From NCBI RefSeq assembly GCF_035582795.1, contig NC_134373.1, forward strand, positions 19,056,001 through 19,120,000: a stretch of DNA of 64,000 nucleotides, read 5' to 3'. Below the pieces are notes generated by a model. It was not told where the DNA came from. It did no database searches and saw only the letters and a program-made list of their open reading frames with translations. Each line of letters begins with the position of its first letter. Position 1 is the first letter of the stretch. Origin of the DNA: Mycteria americana (Eukaryota; Chordata; Aves; Ciconiiformes; Ciconiidae). The translations under genes and the position numbers were made by a program. Positions 23,169-34,599 of the stretch are shown piece by piece.

Positions 23169-26100
23169 CGGGAGCGGGGCGGCACGTCCCGCCCCGCGGC
23201 CAATGGGAGCCCGGCGGGGGGAGCCCGCACCGGGGGTCCCGGGCGCCGCCGGCTCCCCTGCCCACACCCGGCTGCCCGGGGCCGGCGTGGGGCGGCGGGT
23301 GGGCAGCCCGCCCGAGCCCTCCTGGGACCCCCCCTGGGGCAGGGCCGCTCGCTCTGGACTGGCCGGAGCCGCCGCGCACTTCGGAGCCGCTTGCCGGGAG
23401 TTTGGAGGGCGGATGAGCCGGCGCTTTCCCGCTACCCGAGCTCCCGTCCGAGGGCAGCTCTGCCCCCTCCCCTTGCCCCGCTGCCGGCCAGGCCCCCGGA
23501 GGCTCCCACGGGAGCCCACGCAGCCCGGGGGAGCAGCCGGGGGCGCGGCGGGCTGCGCAGGCACCCCTAGGCTGTCCGCACCCGGGGCGGGGGGGGCTTG
23601 CTGCACCTCGCGGCAGTTAATGGCCTCGCTCCATCAGATAAGTGCTCTGCAGCCTCTCAAAAGTGAATCCCCGGGCTCACCCCGTTAATGGGCTTTCATT
23701 TTTCCCTTGGCAATTCGGCATTGTTTACTGAGCATCTGCAGCTGGCAGAGAGTGCAGCAAGTTGCACTGCCCAGCCAAACCCTTCAACTCTCTTGGTTTT
23801 CATTCCCCCGGAATGGCAGGGAATAGGAACAAGCCTGGAGGATGTGAAGCCTGGACTCCAAAAGTGATCGTCGTTCCCTAAATGGCTCCAAGTGGCACTT
23901 GACCGTCCTCTCTGAGCTACACACACGCTTGATTTGGGTAATGACGGGTTTCATCCCACTCATCAGCTGATAACCATGTGTCAATGCAGTTCAGAACAGC
24001 AAAAGGGTGTGCTGGGCAGAGCACACTTGGGCTTTGGTGACGTGGGACTGGACAGACAAGGAACACAAAGAGGGGCTACATCATGCCGCTTTGAATTAGA
24101 CATGCAGCCTTCTAAGTCTTAGGAGGTGGATGTGGACTCAGTTGGGAAATGCAAGGGTGGTACCTTATAAAAAAATTATTTTATTTCTAAATAAAAACAT
24201 GAAATTGTAATGCCTTTATCCATCATCCAGTGCCTTCCACTCAACAGCCCAAAGAGCTCTGCAAGCTGTTGGCCAAAGTGCTGCTCACTGTGGTCAGGAT
24301 GAGGCCACAAATTTTGCGAGGACCACACATGGTGCCAAACACCCAAGGGCAACCAGGACCCCCAGAGAAGGAAAAATTCCACTGGGTCTTTTGCAGATTT
24401 CAGAGGGCTGGGCTGGTGGCAGGGAAGGGACAGCATGGGAAGGCACAATCAGACCATTTCACTGACTCAGCCTCAACTCTTTCCCATGGAGACTTGTGCT
24501 CTGCAGCTCAGCCCCACCTGCCCCACCATTACGCCCAGCTGATGGTCCAGAGCAGGCCTGGTTTTCTTTCCTGCAGAGGCCCTGAGCGGACGCATCCCTG
24601 GGACAGGCAGACACAAGCCCGCAAGGACACGGGAGCACTTCCCTGCATATGGGCTCTGACCAGTGACATGGCCGTCTATCAGCCCCGCTTTCTCCCCAGC
24701 TCATCCAGCCCGTCTGTTATAAAGCAACTATGACAGAGTGCAGGCTGGCTATACAGAGTACTGCTTTAACGTGCTTGGGACTCAGAGTCTACAGACAGAG
24801 CTGTCGCTGTAGGCCCAGAGACCTGAAGTTAGGTGTTCTCCAGACACAGACTTGTTCACTGTTCCGGGCTGTGCTACCCTGCTGCACTAACAATGGGGTA
24901 TCACCTACATTTCCATTCGCAGAGGATGCAGGTATAAATTAGAAGAACAGTTTAAATCAAATACCCCTTGTCAGGAAACCTACATTTTGAGGGAGGGGTT
25001 AAATTCTAGATGATACAAACTTGCTCAGCACACCCATGGCAATCGGACCAGTTTGGGAAAGGTCATCTTCTGACAAAACAGAAGCCTGGAAACACCAGGC
25101 GTTCTCTTTAGCAGAGAAAGGCTGTCCACACAGGAGAGCATCTGTGCTCTTCAGTCTCCCCTGCTGTAAAAACTCCTGCCCGCAGTGAAGCAAACAGCAT
25201 TGGCTCCAAAGGAGGGCTGGTGCTTTACTTGAGTCTTCTGTTTGCAGAACACAACTGGTTTAATTACACCTAAAGCTGTGTTTTAAGCGCTAGAAGAGCT
25301 GTCCGTGTTCACATCAACATACGATCTTTCCATTCACCCAGATGGATTCTGTTACCGAGTTTCTCATTTGTTACCTGTTTGTTTTTGCAGGACTGTTCAA
25401 GGATGAGGAAAGCAGAAATCAGTGGCTAAACACAGGCAAAGTGTCTCTTGTTGCTGCTCTGGCTTTTGAGGGGGATGCAATTTTCTACGCTCCTGAATTT
25501 CACAGTGTTCAGACTTAAATAGCTAAGTCCCAGTGATACGAAGTTGAGCGACCACAGCCATTTTTTTGCAAGAGGTCTAATGGGAAAGAGTCCCTGGAAG
25601 TCAAAGGAGGAAGAAGAAAAGTGGGTTAAAAAGAAGAGTGGGAGGAACATGATGTTGTCAAAGGCAATTTGAGAATGGCTGGGAGGTTTAGGGACGTCTG
25701 TGCAAGCAGTGCAGCGATGGCATGAGCCAGGGGAGCTGCTGGAGCAGAAACCTCTGTGAGGACAATGGACCAAACCAAACCCTGTGCCACCGTGCTTCTG
25801 GAAACGTGGGCCACTGCAAAGCCTGAGACAGCCACTGTGATATTAAGACATTATGTAGGAACAAGCCCAGCCAAGAAGCCCTAAGCCGTGTTGGGTGCAG
25901 ACACTTACCAGCAGTGCCCTGGGGAGGCCGCTTGAGCAGCACGTGTGTTGAAGGCAATGGCAGTCCTGAGTCACAGGGACTATGAGGTTGCAGCACGTTG
26001 CCTTTCCTCTCTGGAGCAAGCCTCCACCCTCTGTGCTTGTCACAATAGCTAACACACAGGAGAGTCAACAGATCCCTCCCCAGCCCTCAGGAAAATGATG

Positions 26101-27484
26101 TGGAAAGCCTGGTTCAAGCATGACCTTGTCCTTGCCCCTCTGCTGCCATGACACTGCCAGCCGGGGAGAGCTGCTTCTCAGCAGTACATGGGGATGTACA
26201 TCCATGGTGTGGAGACAGCCAGGGTGTGGGTGGGCATCCCGAAGCAAAGTAAGCAAACACTGGGGATTTAAGCAGTGGCCCTGTTAACACAGGCGAACCA
26301 TCAAAGGCCCCTGGGAGGAAGGCTATCAGAGGAGGCATTCAAAAGGAGAAGCTCTGGGGAGTTTATTTTGTAAAGTGTGAATAAAACCAGGGATGTACAG
26401 ACACCCCAGGGCAAAGAAGGGGAATCGTCCTGCCGCTCCAGGGGAGCCAGGATCAGCTCCAGCACAAGCACAGCCCTCCCAGGCAGGCAAGGCACTTCAT
26501 GCTCTTCCTGAGGAAGGTGTGTTTCCCTCTGCCATCAAGATTTCCCTGCCACAAGCTCCCCTTTCCTGGCTGACCCCGGGGCAATTTCACCAGGCCTGGG
26601 ACAGGGACCTCTGCTCTCCCAGTACGTGGGATTAACTACAAAGATCCTCTGCATGAACACAGAGAAGAGGAAAGTCTCTCCCTCCTTCTGTAAGGATTTC
26701 CCCAGCAGGGTGATTCCACACGGGCCCCTGTGCCATGTAATGCCCTGTTTCCTGTTCTGTGCCTGTAAATTTGGTAGGAAGGAAAAATCATGCATATTGA
26801 TAACCCAGAGGTACCAAGGTAAACCATACTGCTGTGTGCAAAACAGAGATGTCAAAGGGTTTGCAGCCAAGGTTTCTGCCTTGCCTAGCCCTTCTTGCTC
26901 CCCCAAATCCTAAAAGGTGGCCCAGGTTCCTTGGAGGAAAGATGGAGGCTACGCACCTCACTCAGCATGGGGTTGTCTACCCTCTCCCAAAACTTCTGCT
27001 GTTGCAAGAAAAACTGCACATCAGCAAATAAAGAGAAAATGAACCCAAGTGTTCAAATTGTACATTCAGGAGTATTTTTGCTCAGAAGACCTCCGTCTTC
27101 CCTTGTACATATCCCATGCTAATTTTGTTCAGCTTTGTGCTTATGGTCATTGCCGCTGAGCCTTGCTGGGGTTCATCCCAGTGCAGTTCAGGGAGCTCCA
27201 GGACCCTGGGCTCTGAAGGTGGAGACAAAGGCCTACTTCTGCTCCCGAGCAGCATTTGCAGAGGCCTGGGGATGTGCAGGCACAGACACCTCGCTGTGTC
27301 CCCTTTTGCATCTCAGTCTTTGTGACCAAAGGGGCTTGGTCCCGTCCTGCCACGTTACTCCGTGGCTCTCGGGCTCCGGGACTGGGCTTTGCCTCTGCTG
27401 GCCAGGGTTTCTGGTGGAGTCCCAGCTGGCTCAGGCCCTAGCAGAAGTAGGAGGAACTGCTGTCGAGTGAAAAGTGCTCATCAT

Positions 27485-27494
27485 GTGATTGATG
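27485..27494 (+). promoter_or_regulatory. HOX-PBX type site TGATTGATGA
   Basis: The sequence is a full match to the TGATNNAT bipartite HOX-PBX consensus, in the TGATTGAT form favoured by HOX1-class proteins and PBX. It lies about 4.4 kb upstream of HOXD1. About two TGATTGAT hits are expected by chance in a window this size, so the call is motif-level only. Confidence 0.3.
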
Positions 27495-27961
27495 ACCCTT
27501 AATAGAGCCAGCCCCCTCCCTCCCCCCGCCAGCCCCACTCCCAGCGAGGACCACGGCATACCCACTGCCGCTGCTCACATGGGAATGGAAAGACATTGCC
27601 CGTTCAGGGATTAACCTGCCACTCAGTCCCTGGAAAGTGGCTGCGGCCAACAGAGCTCTGGTCCAGCCCACCTCGCGCCTTTTAGAAGCAGAGGTGGCCG
27701 GTTTATCAATATATCACGTGGTGCCCAGCCAACCACCGCGGCCCTAATTGCCCTGGCAGCACCAGCCCCTTTGTGCTGCCCGTCTGGCTCCAGCTTTTGT
27801 TCCCAGGCAGGTCTGCGGTGGTGGTGCCGGACGCCTGGGCCTCTCCGCCGCACAGCACGCTGCGCCTTCGCCGGGCTGCCATTGTGTGCAGCCACTGGGC
27901 ACACACGGCAGGCTGGCACGTAGAAGGATGGCGTCGCGACCTGCAGCTCCTTCCCTCCCCG

Positions 27962-27977
27962 GCTGACAGCTGTCAGC
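27962..27977. promoter_or_regulatory. Perfect palindrome GCTGACAGCTGTCAGC (MEIS/TGIF type)
   Basis: This 16-bp perfect palindrome is built on TGACAGCTGTCA, a strong paired site for TALE homeodomain proteins of the MEIS and TGIF kind. It lies about 470 bp from the HOX-PBX type site in the same spacer. The palindrome is observed; occupancy is inferred. Confidence 0.4.
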
Positions 27978-30504
27978 GAGGCACCCTCCCAGTGTTAGCC
28001 CAGCAGCCCCATCCCCTTTACCCTCTTTTTTCCCTAGCCGAGTAGTCCATTCTGTGCCTGGACCTCCCTGCAGGCTGTTTCATAGGGCTTACCATGGGGC
28101 TGGAGGGGTGCAGAGACCCCAGTGGCGGATCCTCCCTTCAGACTTCTTGCCATGGAGCTCCAACGACCCAGCTGGTCCCCAAGAAAGTCAAGGGGCTTCT
28201 AGTTGGTGCTGGTGGGCTCCCTCTTCCTTAGCCAGCCTCCCTGCTGCCTGTCCTTGCCTCCTGGGTGTGCAGCCAGCTGCCTCCTCTTCACCCATGGACA
28301 AGGTTGCCTGCAGCCCTGGGTGACCCAGGCAGCTCCCCAGCCTGCCCAGGGACCAGGGCTGGTGAGCCTGCTGTGCTCTGCCCAGGGAGCACTTGCTAAT
28401 GGAGCAGGAAGCATTTGGCTTTGTTTTCCCAGCCCCACACAAGTGGCACCTGCAAGACAGTGGCATCCCTGGGAGCCCCTGGCTGTGCCTGCCTAGGTCC
28501 CCCTGCCCAGGTGCTGCTCACCAGGCCCTAGACAGAGGGACATGGATGGGACCCCCCTCAAAAGAAACAGGGTGCAAAGGGGCAGCTCAGCCTTGCACTG
28601 ACTGCACAGAGCTAACACAAAGCCTCATCTCCTTTTTGCAGTGGGGAAACTGCTGAGGCCCCATTAAATGGTAGGTTACTGCAAGGGCCAGACCAACAAG
28701 TGGAGACCCAAAACCCACTGATCTGGAGAACCTGCATGGCTTCGCTGAAGCTTGATGCACTCCTGATGCCTCTCAGCTGGTGCTGTTGGCAGCTCCCCAT
28801 CCAAAACACTGCTGCAGTGCTGCTGGCATTTAGAGGCCCTAGCTCAGTGACCCTGTTATGGGTCTGGAACAGATGTAGGGAGCAGGTAAGGAGGGGAAGG
28901 GGTGCCATGGCTCCTATTTGCAAAGAAAGGCAAGGCTGGGATCAGCCCCAGGCCTGGCCTTGGCTGAAGAGTTGTAGTTTAAATGGGTGACCAGAGTTCA
29001 GCACATCAGATGCTGTTGCAAAGGAGCTGAGTTCCTACTGAGTGTGAAAGGGGGTTGTTGGTAATTTATGGGTTTTAAATGATGGTCCAAGAAAAAGTCT
29101 GGCTTGTGCCAAAGTGCCTCTCTCCTCTAGATTGCTGATGCTTGTACAAACATTGTAAAAATGCCAGCGATCTCGCTAAAGTAACATTACTTCTAATAAT
29201 TAGGTTATCATCACGGACTTCTATCGCGTTACAAACGAGACGCCTCTGCCAGAGTCACAGAGAAGAAAGTGAATTTATTTACAAGAAGATTCCCTCTCGC
29301 ACATGCTCCTCCTCCTCCCCCACTGGAAACCAAGTCTGCAAACCCCATCTCTCTGCAATATGAAAATAATTCAGGGCAGTGTGCCTCAGTAACACCGTAT
29401 TTATGGCCAGGGTTCCTCCGAAACCCCCTTCTTCCTCAGATCTGGGGAAGGGCTGTCTATAAATGGCCTTTTCGTTCTTAACAGATTTAATGAAGGACTA
29501 ATAGTGTAAGTCAGAGCAGACACTGTTTGAAGAACAGCCTAGAGAGCATGAAGGTGGGAAACACTTGGGAAAAGCACATTGGGTTACACTAGGGAGGGCC
29601 CTGCAGAAATGGTGGTGCCTTGCCGTTTCACCGATAGAAGCAGGTGATGCAAAATACGCCGTGTTTTAAGGAACACACAAAAAAACCTACATGGACAATT
29701 TCAGTCGTGGGTACATTGATTACAGAAGGTTTTGGAGATATAAACATGTATATATAACTATGGAATATTATAGAAGTATAGTTCATGAGTGGTGTTTAGC
29801 CTTACTTTTTGCATTGTTTGTATGTTTTGTTTACTCCCAGACGGAGCTTCTAAGAAATGCTTTGTGTGAAAACGTCCATAGAAAACAATTTTAGGGCTCA
29901 AAATGGTTAAAATATGTCTCCGAACAAAGTAGTTTATTCTGTTCTGTTTTGTTTACAGATCTACAACACATATATCCAAATTTGGTTGGGTAAAAGTGAA
30001 ATTTAACAAAAGATACACTTCTCAACGTAGCACGACATTGTTAAAATCGCACAGAGGGGAAAATAAAACCCTAAGTAATATTGTGAATCGTTACTGTCCA
30101 GCCAAACACAAATACCAGAAGGCGAGGAAGAAAGCACGGAGGAGAAAGAAAAGAAGAAGAAAAGAAAGACAGAAAACTTGTCTGTGTTGACCAGAATTGG
30201 AGGAGTTAAAGTATTTCTCACAATAGGAATGCCAGGTCCTGTCATTAGAGGATGGAGTAGGAGCTGCAGCGTTTGTCAAACTGGGAAGTGGCTGGTCAGG
30301 CGGCTTGGTGGGGAATACAGAAGTTGGGATTAATCTTTAACTCGACACTTTTAGAAAGAGATAAGAATAGTCTTCTCGGAGCGACACGTACCGTCGGGAA
30401 GAGACTTTAATGACAACGTTTACAAAAGAAGTTATCTCTGTAAATCCAGCGAGGGATTCAACACAGCCGTGTAACTAGAGAGGAGGAAACACGCGGGTTC
30501 AGAG

Positions 30505-30575
30505 CATCGGTCCTTTTTTTTTCTTTTTTTCTCCTTTCTTTTTTCCTCTCCTTTTTAATTTTTTTTTCTTTATTC
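30505..30575 (+). repeat. T-rich low-complexity tract
   Basis: A poly-T/CT tract (T8, T7, T9 runs broken by C) precedes a GC-rich block at 30590-30725. The minus strand offers an AATAAA at 30574-30569 inside it, a distal alternative poly(A) signal for HOXD3. Confidence 0.7.
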
Positions 30576-30734
30576 TTCCCCGTGCTAGCGGTCCCGTTCG
30601 TGGCAGAGGGAGGCGGCGGTGCCCCTCTGCCGCGGGCAGCGGGGACGGGACCGTCCGCGCCGGGGCGGGGGGAGCGCGGCGGCAGCGCCCGGCCGCTGCC
30701 CGCACCCCGCCCCGCGGCTCCCCTTCGGCTGCGG

Positions 30735-30910
30735 ATAGCTGATTGTCAATTTTCTTTCAAGGTTTATTTTTATGAAAAACAAGAGGAAAAGCTCGGGCTT
30801 CCAAAGACGTCTAAAAAATTGATTTATGGTTCGAGTAAAGACAACAGTATAAATAACAAAGGAGGCGGCAGCTGCTGCGCGGATTGCTATGGAGACCCTA
30901 ATGAAATTAG
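30735..30910. promoter_or_regulatory. Candidate conserved element 3' of HOXD3 (HOX/PBX, SOX, RFX-like motifs)
   Basis: Within 175 bp there is TGATTGTCAA (30740-30749), a perfect HOX-PBX type TGATTTATGG (30820-30829), AACAAAG (30855-30861, SOX type) and ATTGCTATGGAGAC (30883-30896, close to an RFX X-box). An AATGAAATTAG homeodomain-type stretch follows. Such mixed clusters are typical of HOX-cluster conserved elements. It may instead lie within the HOXD3 3' UTR if the poly(A) signal at 30763-30768 is not used. Confidence 0.4.
30763..30768 (-). terminator. Candidate HOXD3 poly(A) signal (AATAAA)
   Basis: AATAAA on the minus strand lies about 1.16 kb past the HOXD3 stop. I see no closer canonical hexamer on that strand. 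A further one lies at 30569-30574. Confidence 0.35.
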
Positions 30911-30987
30911 CACTATCAGAGGGTTTCTAATTTTTTTGCGTTCTAAGCTTCTAATTTCTTTCCTATTTCAGATAGCCAGAGTGTAAT

Positions 30988-31018
<31 letters not shown>

Positions 31019-31928
31019 TAGCCCACCGAAATAATAATATGTGCGATAGATACCCAGTCAATAAATAAATGTTAACCTCACCGAGGCCGATCGCCTCCTC
31101 AAAGCGGCTGCGCTTCCAAGCGAAGGTGGCTTCACCCGGCCGAGCCAGCTGCCAGCCAAGCCACCGAGGCTGGGGTGGGGCCCGCCGGTTGGAAATAAAT
31201 ACTTTAAAAATACTTTCGGTATTTGTTTTAAAGTGTAACGGCTCTTCGCGTGATGTCACAGTTTGTTTTACTCTATTAATGACTTACGACTTGCTGTCTT
31301 AATTAATCCTTACATAAACTACAAACACCAGCCACTGTTACAACTGTTCAAGACTACTCTCTCAACTAGCTCAGACCGAATATACTAAATAGGTGAAATG
31401 TAAGTCGCCACGGACCTGAATCGCTCTCCCGAAGTACTGGTGAAGAAACTCTACAAATACCCACATAAATACATTAGGACGAGGATAAATAATCAGTGAT
31501 ACAAAAAAGTCTCGCTTAAAATAATAAATACGTATCATTGAGTCCGATGCGATCCTTGCGTTACGGAAGAATCCATAAATTAACTTCTCTGAAATCAGCT
31601 TACGCGCGGGCGAGTTCCCACCGCTCACGACTGGTCTAAAACACCTCAGCATGACGCGCTGCTAAGACTACGGCATCTCTAAGACTTACCTTCAAGTACA
31701 TCAAGCTTATCAGTCCCTCGGTTTGCAGTATATTGCACTGTCATGCTTAACACAGCTCTAAGAGAAAGGCTCCTGCTCGGGGACCTACTCGGGGCTGCGG
31801 GAGAAAGAAGGGCGCTGCTAGGGGAGGCAAATCCACTAACACTGTTGGCACTCGAGAGCAAAGTCACACTGTCCCGTCAGAAAGTGAGGTAATCGAGAGG
31901 GGAGCGGGCCCCGCCGGCCGCCGCCCCG

Positions 31929-33634
31929 CTACAGATGCGTGAGCTTGGGGGCCTCCGGCATCCGTCCCTGAGAGGTGTGGTGGGAGGAGAGGTCCGTGTA
32001 GGTGGGGTGGGGGTCGCAAGGTCCGTGGTGGTGGCCGCCGGGGATCTGGGCGGCGCAGCTGTAGTCCACGCTGGCGGAGGAGGGGTGCTGCAGGTGCCCC
32101 AGGTTGAACATGGGGCCCGAGGCCGGCATCGAGTCCACGAAGTTGCCCCCCACGTAGACGGGGCTGCCCTGCAGGCTGGGGTTGGCGAAGCCGCCGCCGC
32201 CGCTCTGCATGGGGTGGGGGTCGTACTCCGCGCCCGCGTAGCGCTTCTGCTGCGGCAGGCAGCTGCTGAGCGGCGCCGTGTAGGCGGCCAGCCCGTACAT
32301 GCTCTGCTGGGATTTGGCGAAGGAGGTGGGCGAGGGCGCGTCGTAGCTGAGGCTGTTGACGCCGGGGAGCTGGCTGGAGTAGCCGACGTGGTTTGGGCCG
32401 CTCAGCGGGGGGCTGCGGTCCGGGGACTGTCCGACGGGGGAGTGCATGATGCCTTTGGCTTTCTGGTCCTTTTTGTACTTCATCCGGCGGTTCTGGAACC
32501 AGATCTTGATCTGCCGCTCGGTCAGGTTGAGCAGGTTGGCCATCTCCACCCGGCGCGGCCGGCACAGGTAGCGGTTGAAGTGAAACTCCTTCTCCAGCTC
32601 CACCAGCTGCGCGCTGGTGTAGGCTGTGCGCACCCGCTTGGAGGCCGGCCCGGGGGGGCTCTTGTCCTCGCAGCTCTCTCCTGCGGGAAGAGGCACAAAG
32701 AGCCGTTGGTCCCCCCCGAAAGCCCCCCCGGGGGTCCCCCGGAGCCCCGCCGCCCCCTCCCGCTCTGCCGGCGCTCGGGGAGGGGGCGCAGGGGGCCCGG
32801 GGGCGGCCTCCCACCCCTCCCTGCCCGGCATACGCACCCCCCCGCAGCCGCCTCCCCCCAGGGGCCCCCAGCGGCCGCCCGTCCAGGCGCTGCCGGGACC
32901 CGTCGGGGCCGCGCCTGCCGCCGCGGGGCTGGCAGGGCGAGCGGGGCGGGAGCCCCCAGCCTGCCCCACCCGCAGCGCCCGGCAGGGCTGGGACCCCCGA
33001 GCGGGGGGGTGGGGGCTGGCAGCTGGAGGAGTAGGGGACAAGGCGCAGGGCCAGGGGCTCTGCCCGAGGGGCTCATCCCGAAGGGCTCAGCCCGGCTCCG
33101 CGGGCGGGCAATGGGCGGGGGCGGGGGTGTCGGGCTACCTGAGGGGGCGCAGGTGCTTTTCTGCTTGGAGTTCTGCCGGGACTCCTTCATCCAGGGGAAT
33201 ATCTGCTTGCTAAGGGTGGCGGTGGCCGAGCCCGAGGAGTTGGGGCCCCCCTTCGCTTTTTTCGGAGGGGGTGCGCTGGGGGGAGGGTTGGGCGGGGAGG
33301 AGGGCGGCAGCGCTGGGGGCTGCTGCTCGCCGATGCCCGGGGGCTGGCTGCCCCCCGGGCCGCCCCCGGCCGTCCGCATGCAGCTGCCGCTCAGCTCGCT
33401 GCCCTTGTGGGCCGGGGCGCGGCCGGGCGCCGAGCCCTGGACGGAGCAGGCGGAGCCGGGGTACTCGCCGTCCAGGCCGGCCTGGCCGTAGGGCTGGTGG
33501 GCCGCGCCGTAGGGGTAGGCGTCGGCCTTGCCGTAGGTGTAGCCCCCGAAGAGCCCCGCGTTGTCGTAGTAGGCGGCTTTCTGCATCCTCCGCTCTGCGA
33601 TCGCCGAGGCCCGCGGCCCCCGCTCAAATAACAT
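31929..33634 (-). CDS. HOXD3: Homeobox protein HOXD3 (two exons)
   Basis: Exon 1 is 33634-33139 and exon 2 is 32680-31929, joined in phase 1 (TCAG|GTAGCC donor, CCGCAG|GA acceptor), giving 415 residues against about 432 in mammals. It starts MLFERG, as mammalian HOXD3 starts MLFEQG. A second in-frame methionine at residue 17 (MQKAAYY, ATG at 33586) has a better context. Features in order: tyrosine-rich [20 protein letters not shown] segment, Pro-rich linker, IFPWMKE hexapeptide (145-149), homeodomain about 179-238 ([17 protein letters not shown]), and the HOX3 C-terminal domain ending APKLTHL. HOXD3 is a nuclear activator patterning hindbrain, upper cervical vertebrae and neural crest. The C-terminus is highly conserved. 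Its CpG island continues well upstream of the start. Confidence 0.97.
32681..33138 (-). other. HOXD3 intron (458 bp)
   Basis: The intron is bounded by GT at 33138-33137 and AG at 32682-32681 on the minus strand. It is GC-rich and open in several frames, which makes exon 1 appear to run on into it. The splice junction restores the conserved [16 protein letters not shown] sequence before the homeodomain. Confidence 0.92.
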
Positions 33635-33837
33635 TGACCGCCGCCCCGCGCCTCACGTCGTCGGCCCGGGCCACTCGCAGCCACCTGGGGAGGGCGACAG
33701 CGGGGACACAAAAGAGACCTTCAGTGGGGGGCGCCGGCCGGGAGCGGCCGGGCCGGCCCCGGCACGCCCCGCACCCCGGCACCCCCAGCCTCGGCGGCAG
33801 CGGGGCGGGAGCGGGGAGCAGCGGGGAAGGAGCGGGG

Positions 33838-34116
33838 GCACCAGGGAGAGACCGGGGTTACAGCAGGGAAGGACCGGGAGACATCAAGGAAGAAGAAGCA
33901 GACACCAGAGAAGGAGCAGGGCACATCAAGGAAGGAACAGGAGACACCAGAGAAGGACCAGGGGGCACCAGAGAAGGACCAGAGTCGCCAGGGAGGGAGC
34001 AAGGGACACCAGGGAGGGAGGAGGGTCACCAGACAGGAGCCAGGGCAAACCGGGACACACCAGGGAGAGAGCAGGGCACGCTAGGAAAGGGCCGGGGGCC
34101 ACCGGGGAAGGGCCAC
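33838..34116 (+). repeat. Degenerate 21-bp minisatellite upstream of HOXD3
   Basis: About a dozen or more tandem units approximate CACCAGAGAAGGACCAGGGA, with period near 21 bp. Clear unit starts occur at 33902, 33944, 33966, 33987 and onward, with drift to 20 bp later in the array. Being a multiple of three, it gives heptad-like repeats in open frames on both strands (for example TREGPGG on plus), which are probably non-coding. It lies 200-480 bp upstream of the HOXD3 start, in promoter or 5' UTR. Confidence 0.8.
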
Positions 34117-34514
34117 CCGAGAGCGATGGTGCTGGGGGGAACGGGGACACATTGGCGGGACTTCCTAGAGGCCACTTTCCGAGGCATCTGGGGGGATGTT
34201 TTCTTGCTGTTCTGTCTTTGGACCGTTCCCGCACGAATTCCGCTGGACCGGCCCCCGCGGTTGCAGGCGCGGGCTGTGGGTGAGCGAGGCGGGGCGGCGC
34301 TGGGTGCCGTCCCCAGGGACCCCGCCGGCCGTCTCGGCCGAGAGCCCGCCACGCGTGCGCACGGCCGCGCAGGGCTGACATGATGGATTGAGCCCGGGCT
34401 GCGGCCGGGCAGAGCAGAAAAATCCCGTCCCCTTTGTAAACCCGGCCTCCTTCTTCCCCCGGATTCCTCCGGAGTTAAAGTGTAACCGGCGCCATTCACT
34501 CCTTCACTTTGCAC

Positions 34515-34522
34515 TATAAAAG
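34515..34522 (+). promoter_or_regulatory. TATA box candidate TATAAAAG on the antisense strand
   Basis: A textbook TATAAAAG lies on the plus strand about 880 bp upstream of the HOXD3 start, just beyond its CpG island. It would direct transcription away from HOXD3. HOX clusters carry many antisense transcripts, so a divergent promoter is possible. The HOX-PBX type TGATGAATTA follows at 34556-34565. Support is motif only. Confidence 0.3.
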
Positions 34523-34599
34523 AAGTCGCAGGTCAGCTCCCCTATTTTAATTCTGTGATGAATTAAACTCCCTCACCCAACGTTTCTCGTCCCTTTTAT

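Larger units (their letters stand above)
21900..23620. promoter_or_regulatory. CpG island covering HOXD1
   Basis: Very high GC with dense CpG covers both HOXD1 exons, the intron and about 500 bases upstream of the start codon. It drops to AT-rich DNA near 21.8 kb and 23.65 kb. Many long open frames in other phases here are GC-composition artefacts. Confidence 0.7.
23650..30500. other. HOXD1-HOXD3 intergenic DNA
   Basis: No coding gene is supported. Composition is mixed, with moderately GC-rich patches at 27.1-28.6 kb that produce long spurious frames. In mammals this interval carries the antisense lncRNA HAGLR (HOXD-AS1). I cannot trace its exons here. Motifs of interest are a HOX-PBX type site at 27485-27494 and a 16-bp MEIS/TGIF palindrome at 27962-27977. 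Confidence 0.5.
31900..34400. promoter_or_regulatory. CpG island covering HOXD3 and its upstream flank
   Basis: Dense CpG covers the whole coding region and about 750 bp upstream of the start codon. No TATA box lies close to the HOXD3 start on the minus strand. The island is interrupted at 33.84-34.1 kb by a purine-rich minisatellite. Confidence 0.65.

Noticed and set aside
21638-23230. Single 530-codon frame through the HOXD1 region
   Set aside because: It runs through the HOXD1 intron and misses the homeodomain, which is in another frame. Splicing at 22663/22514 gives the true product.
31935-33491. Plus-strand open frame of 518 codons opposite HOXD3
   Set aside because: It is antisense to the HOXD3 exons and intron, and its composition mirrors the GC-rich coding strand. 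No domain or conserved start; a shadow frame.
33271-34383. Plus-strand frame containing heptad-like repeats
   Set aside because: The repeats come from the 21-bp minisatellite, a multiple of three. No conserved protein resembles it and the frame is antisense to HOXD3 exon 1 at its start.
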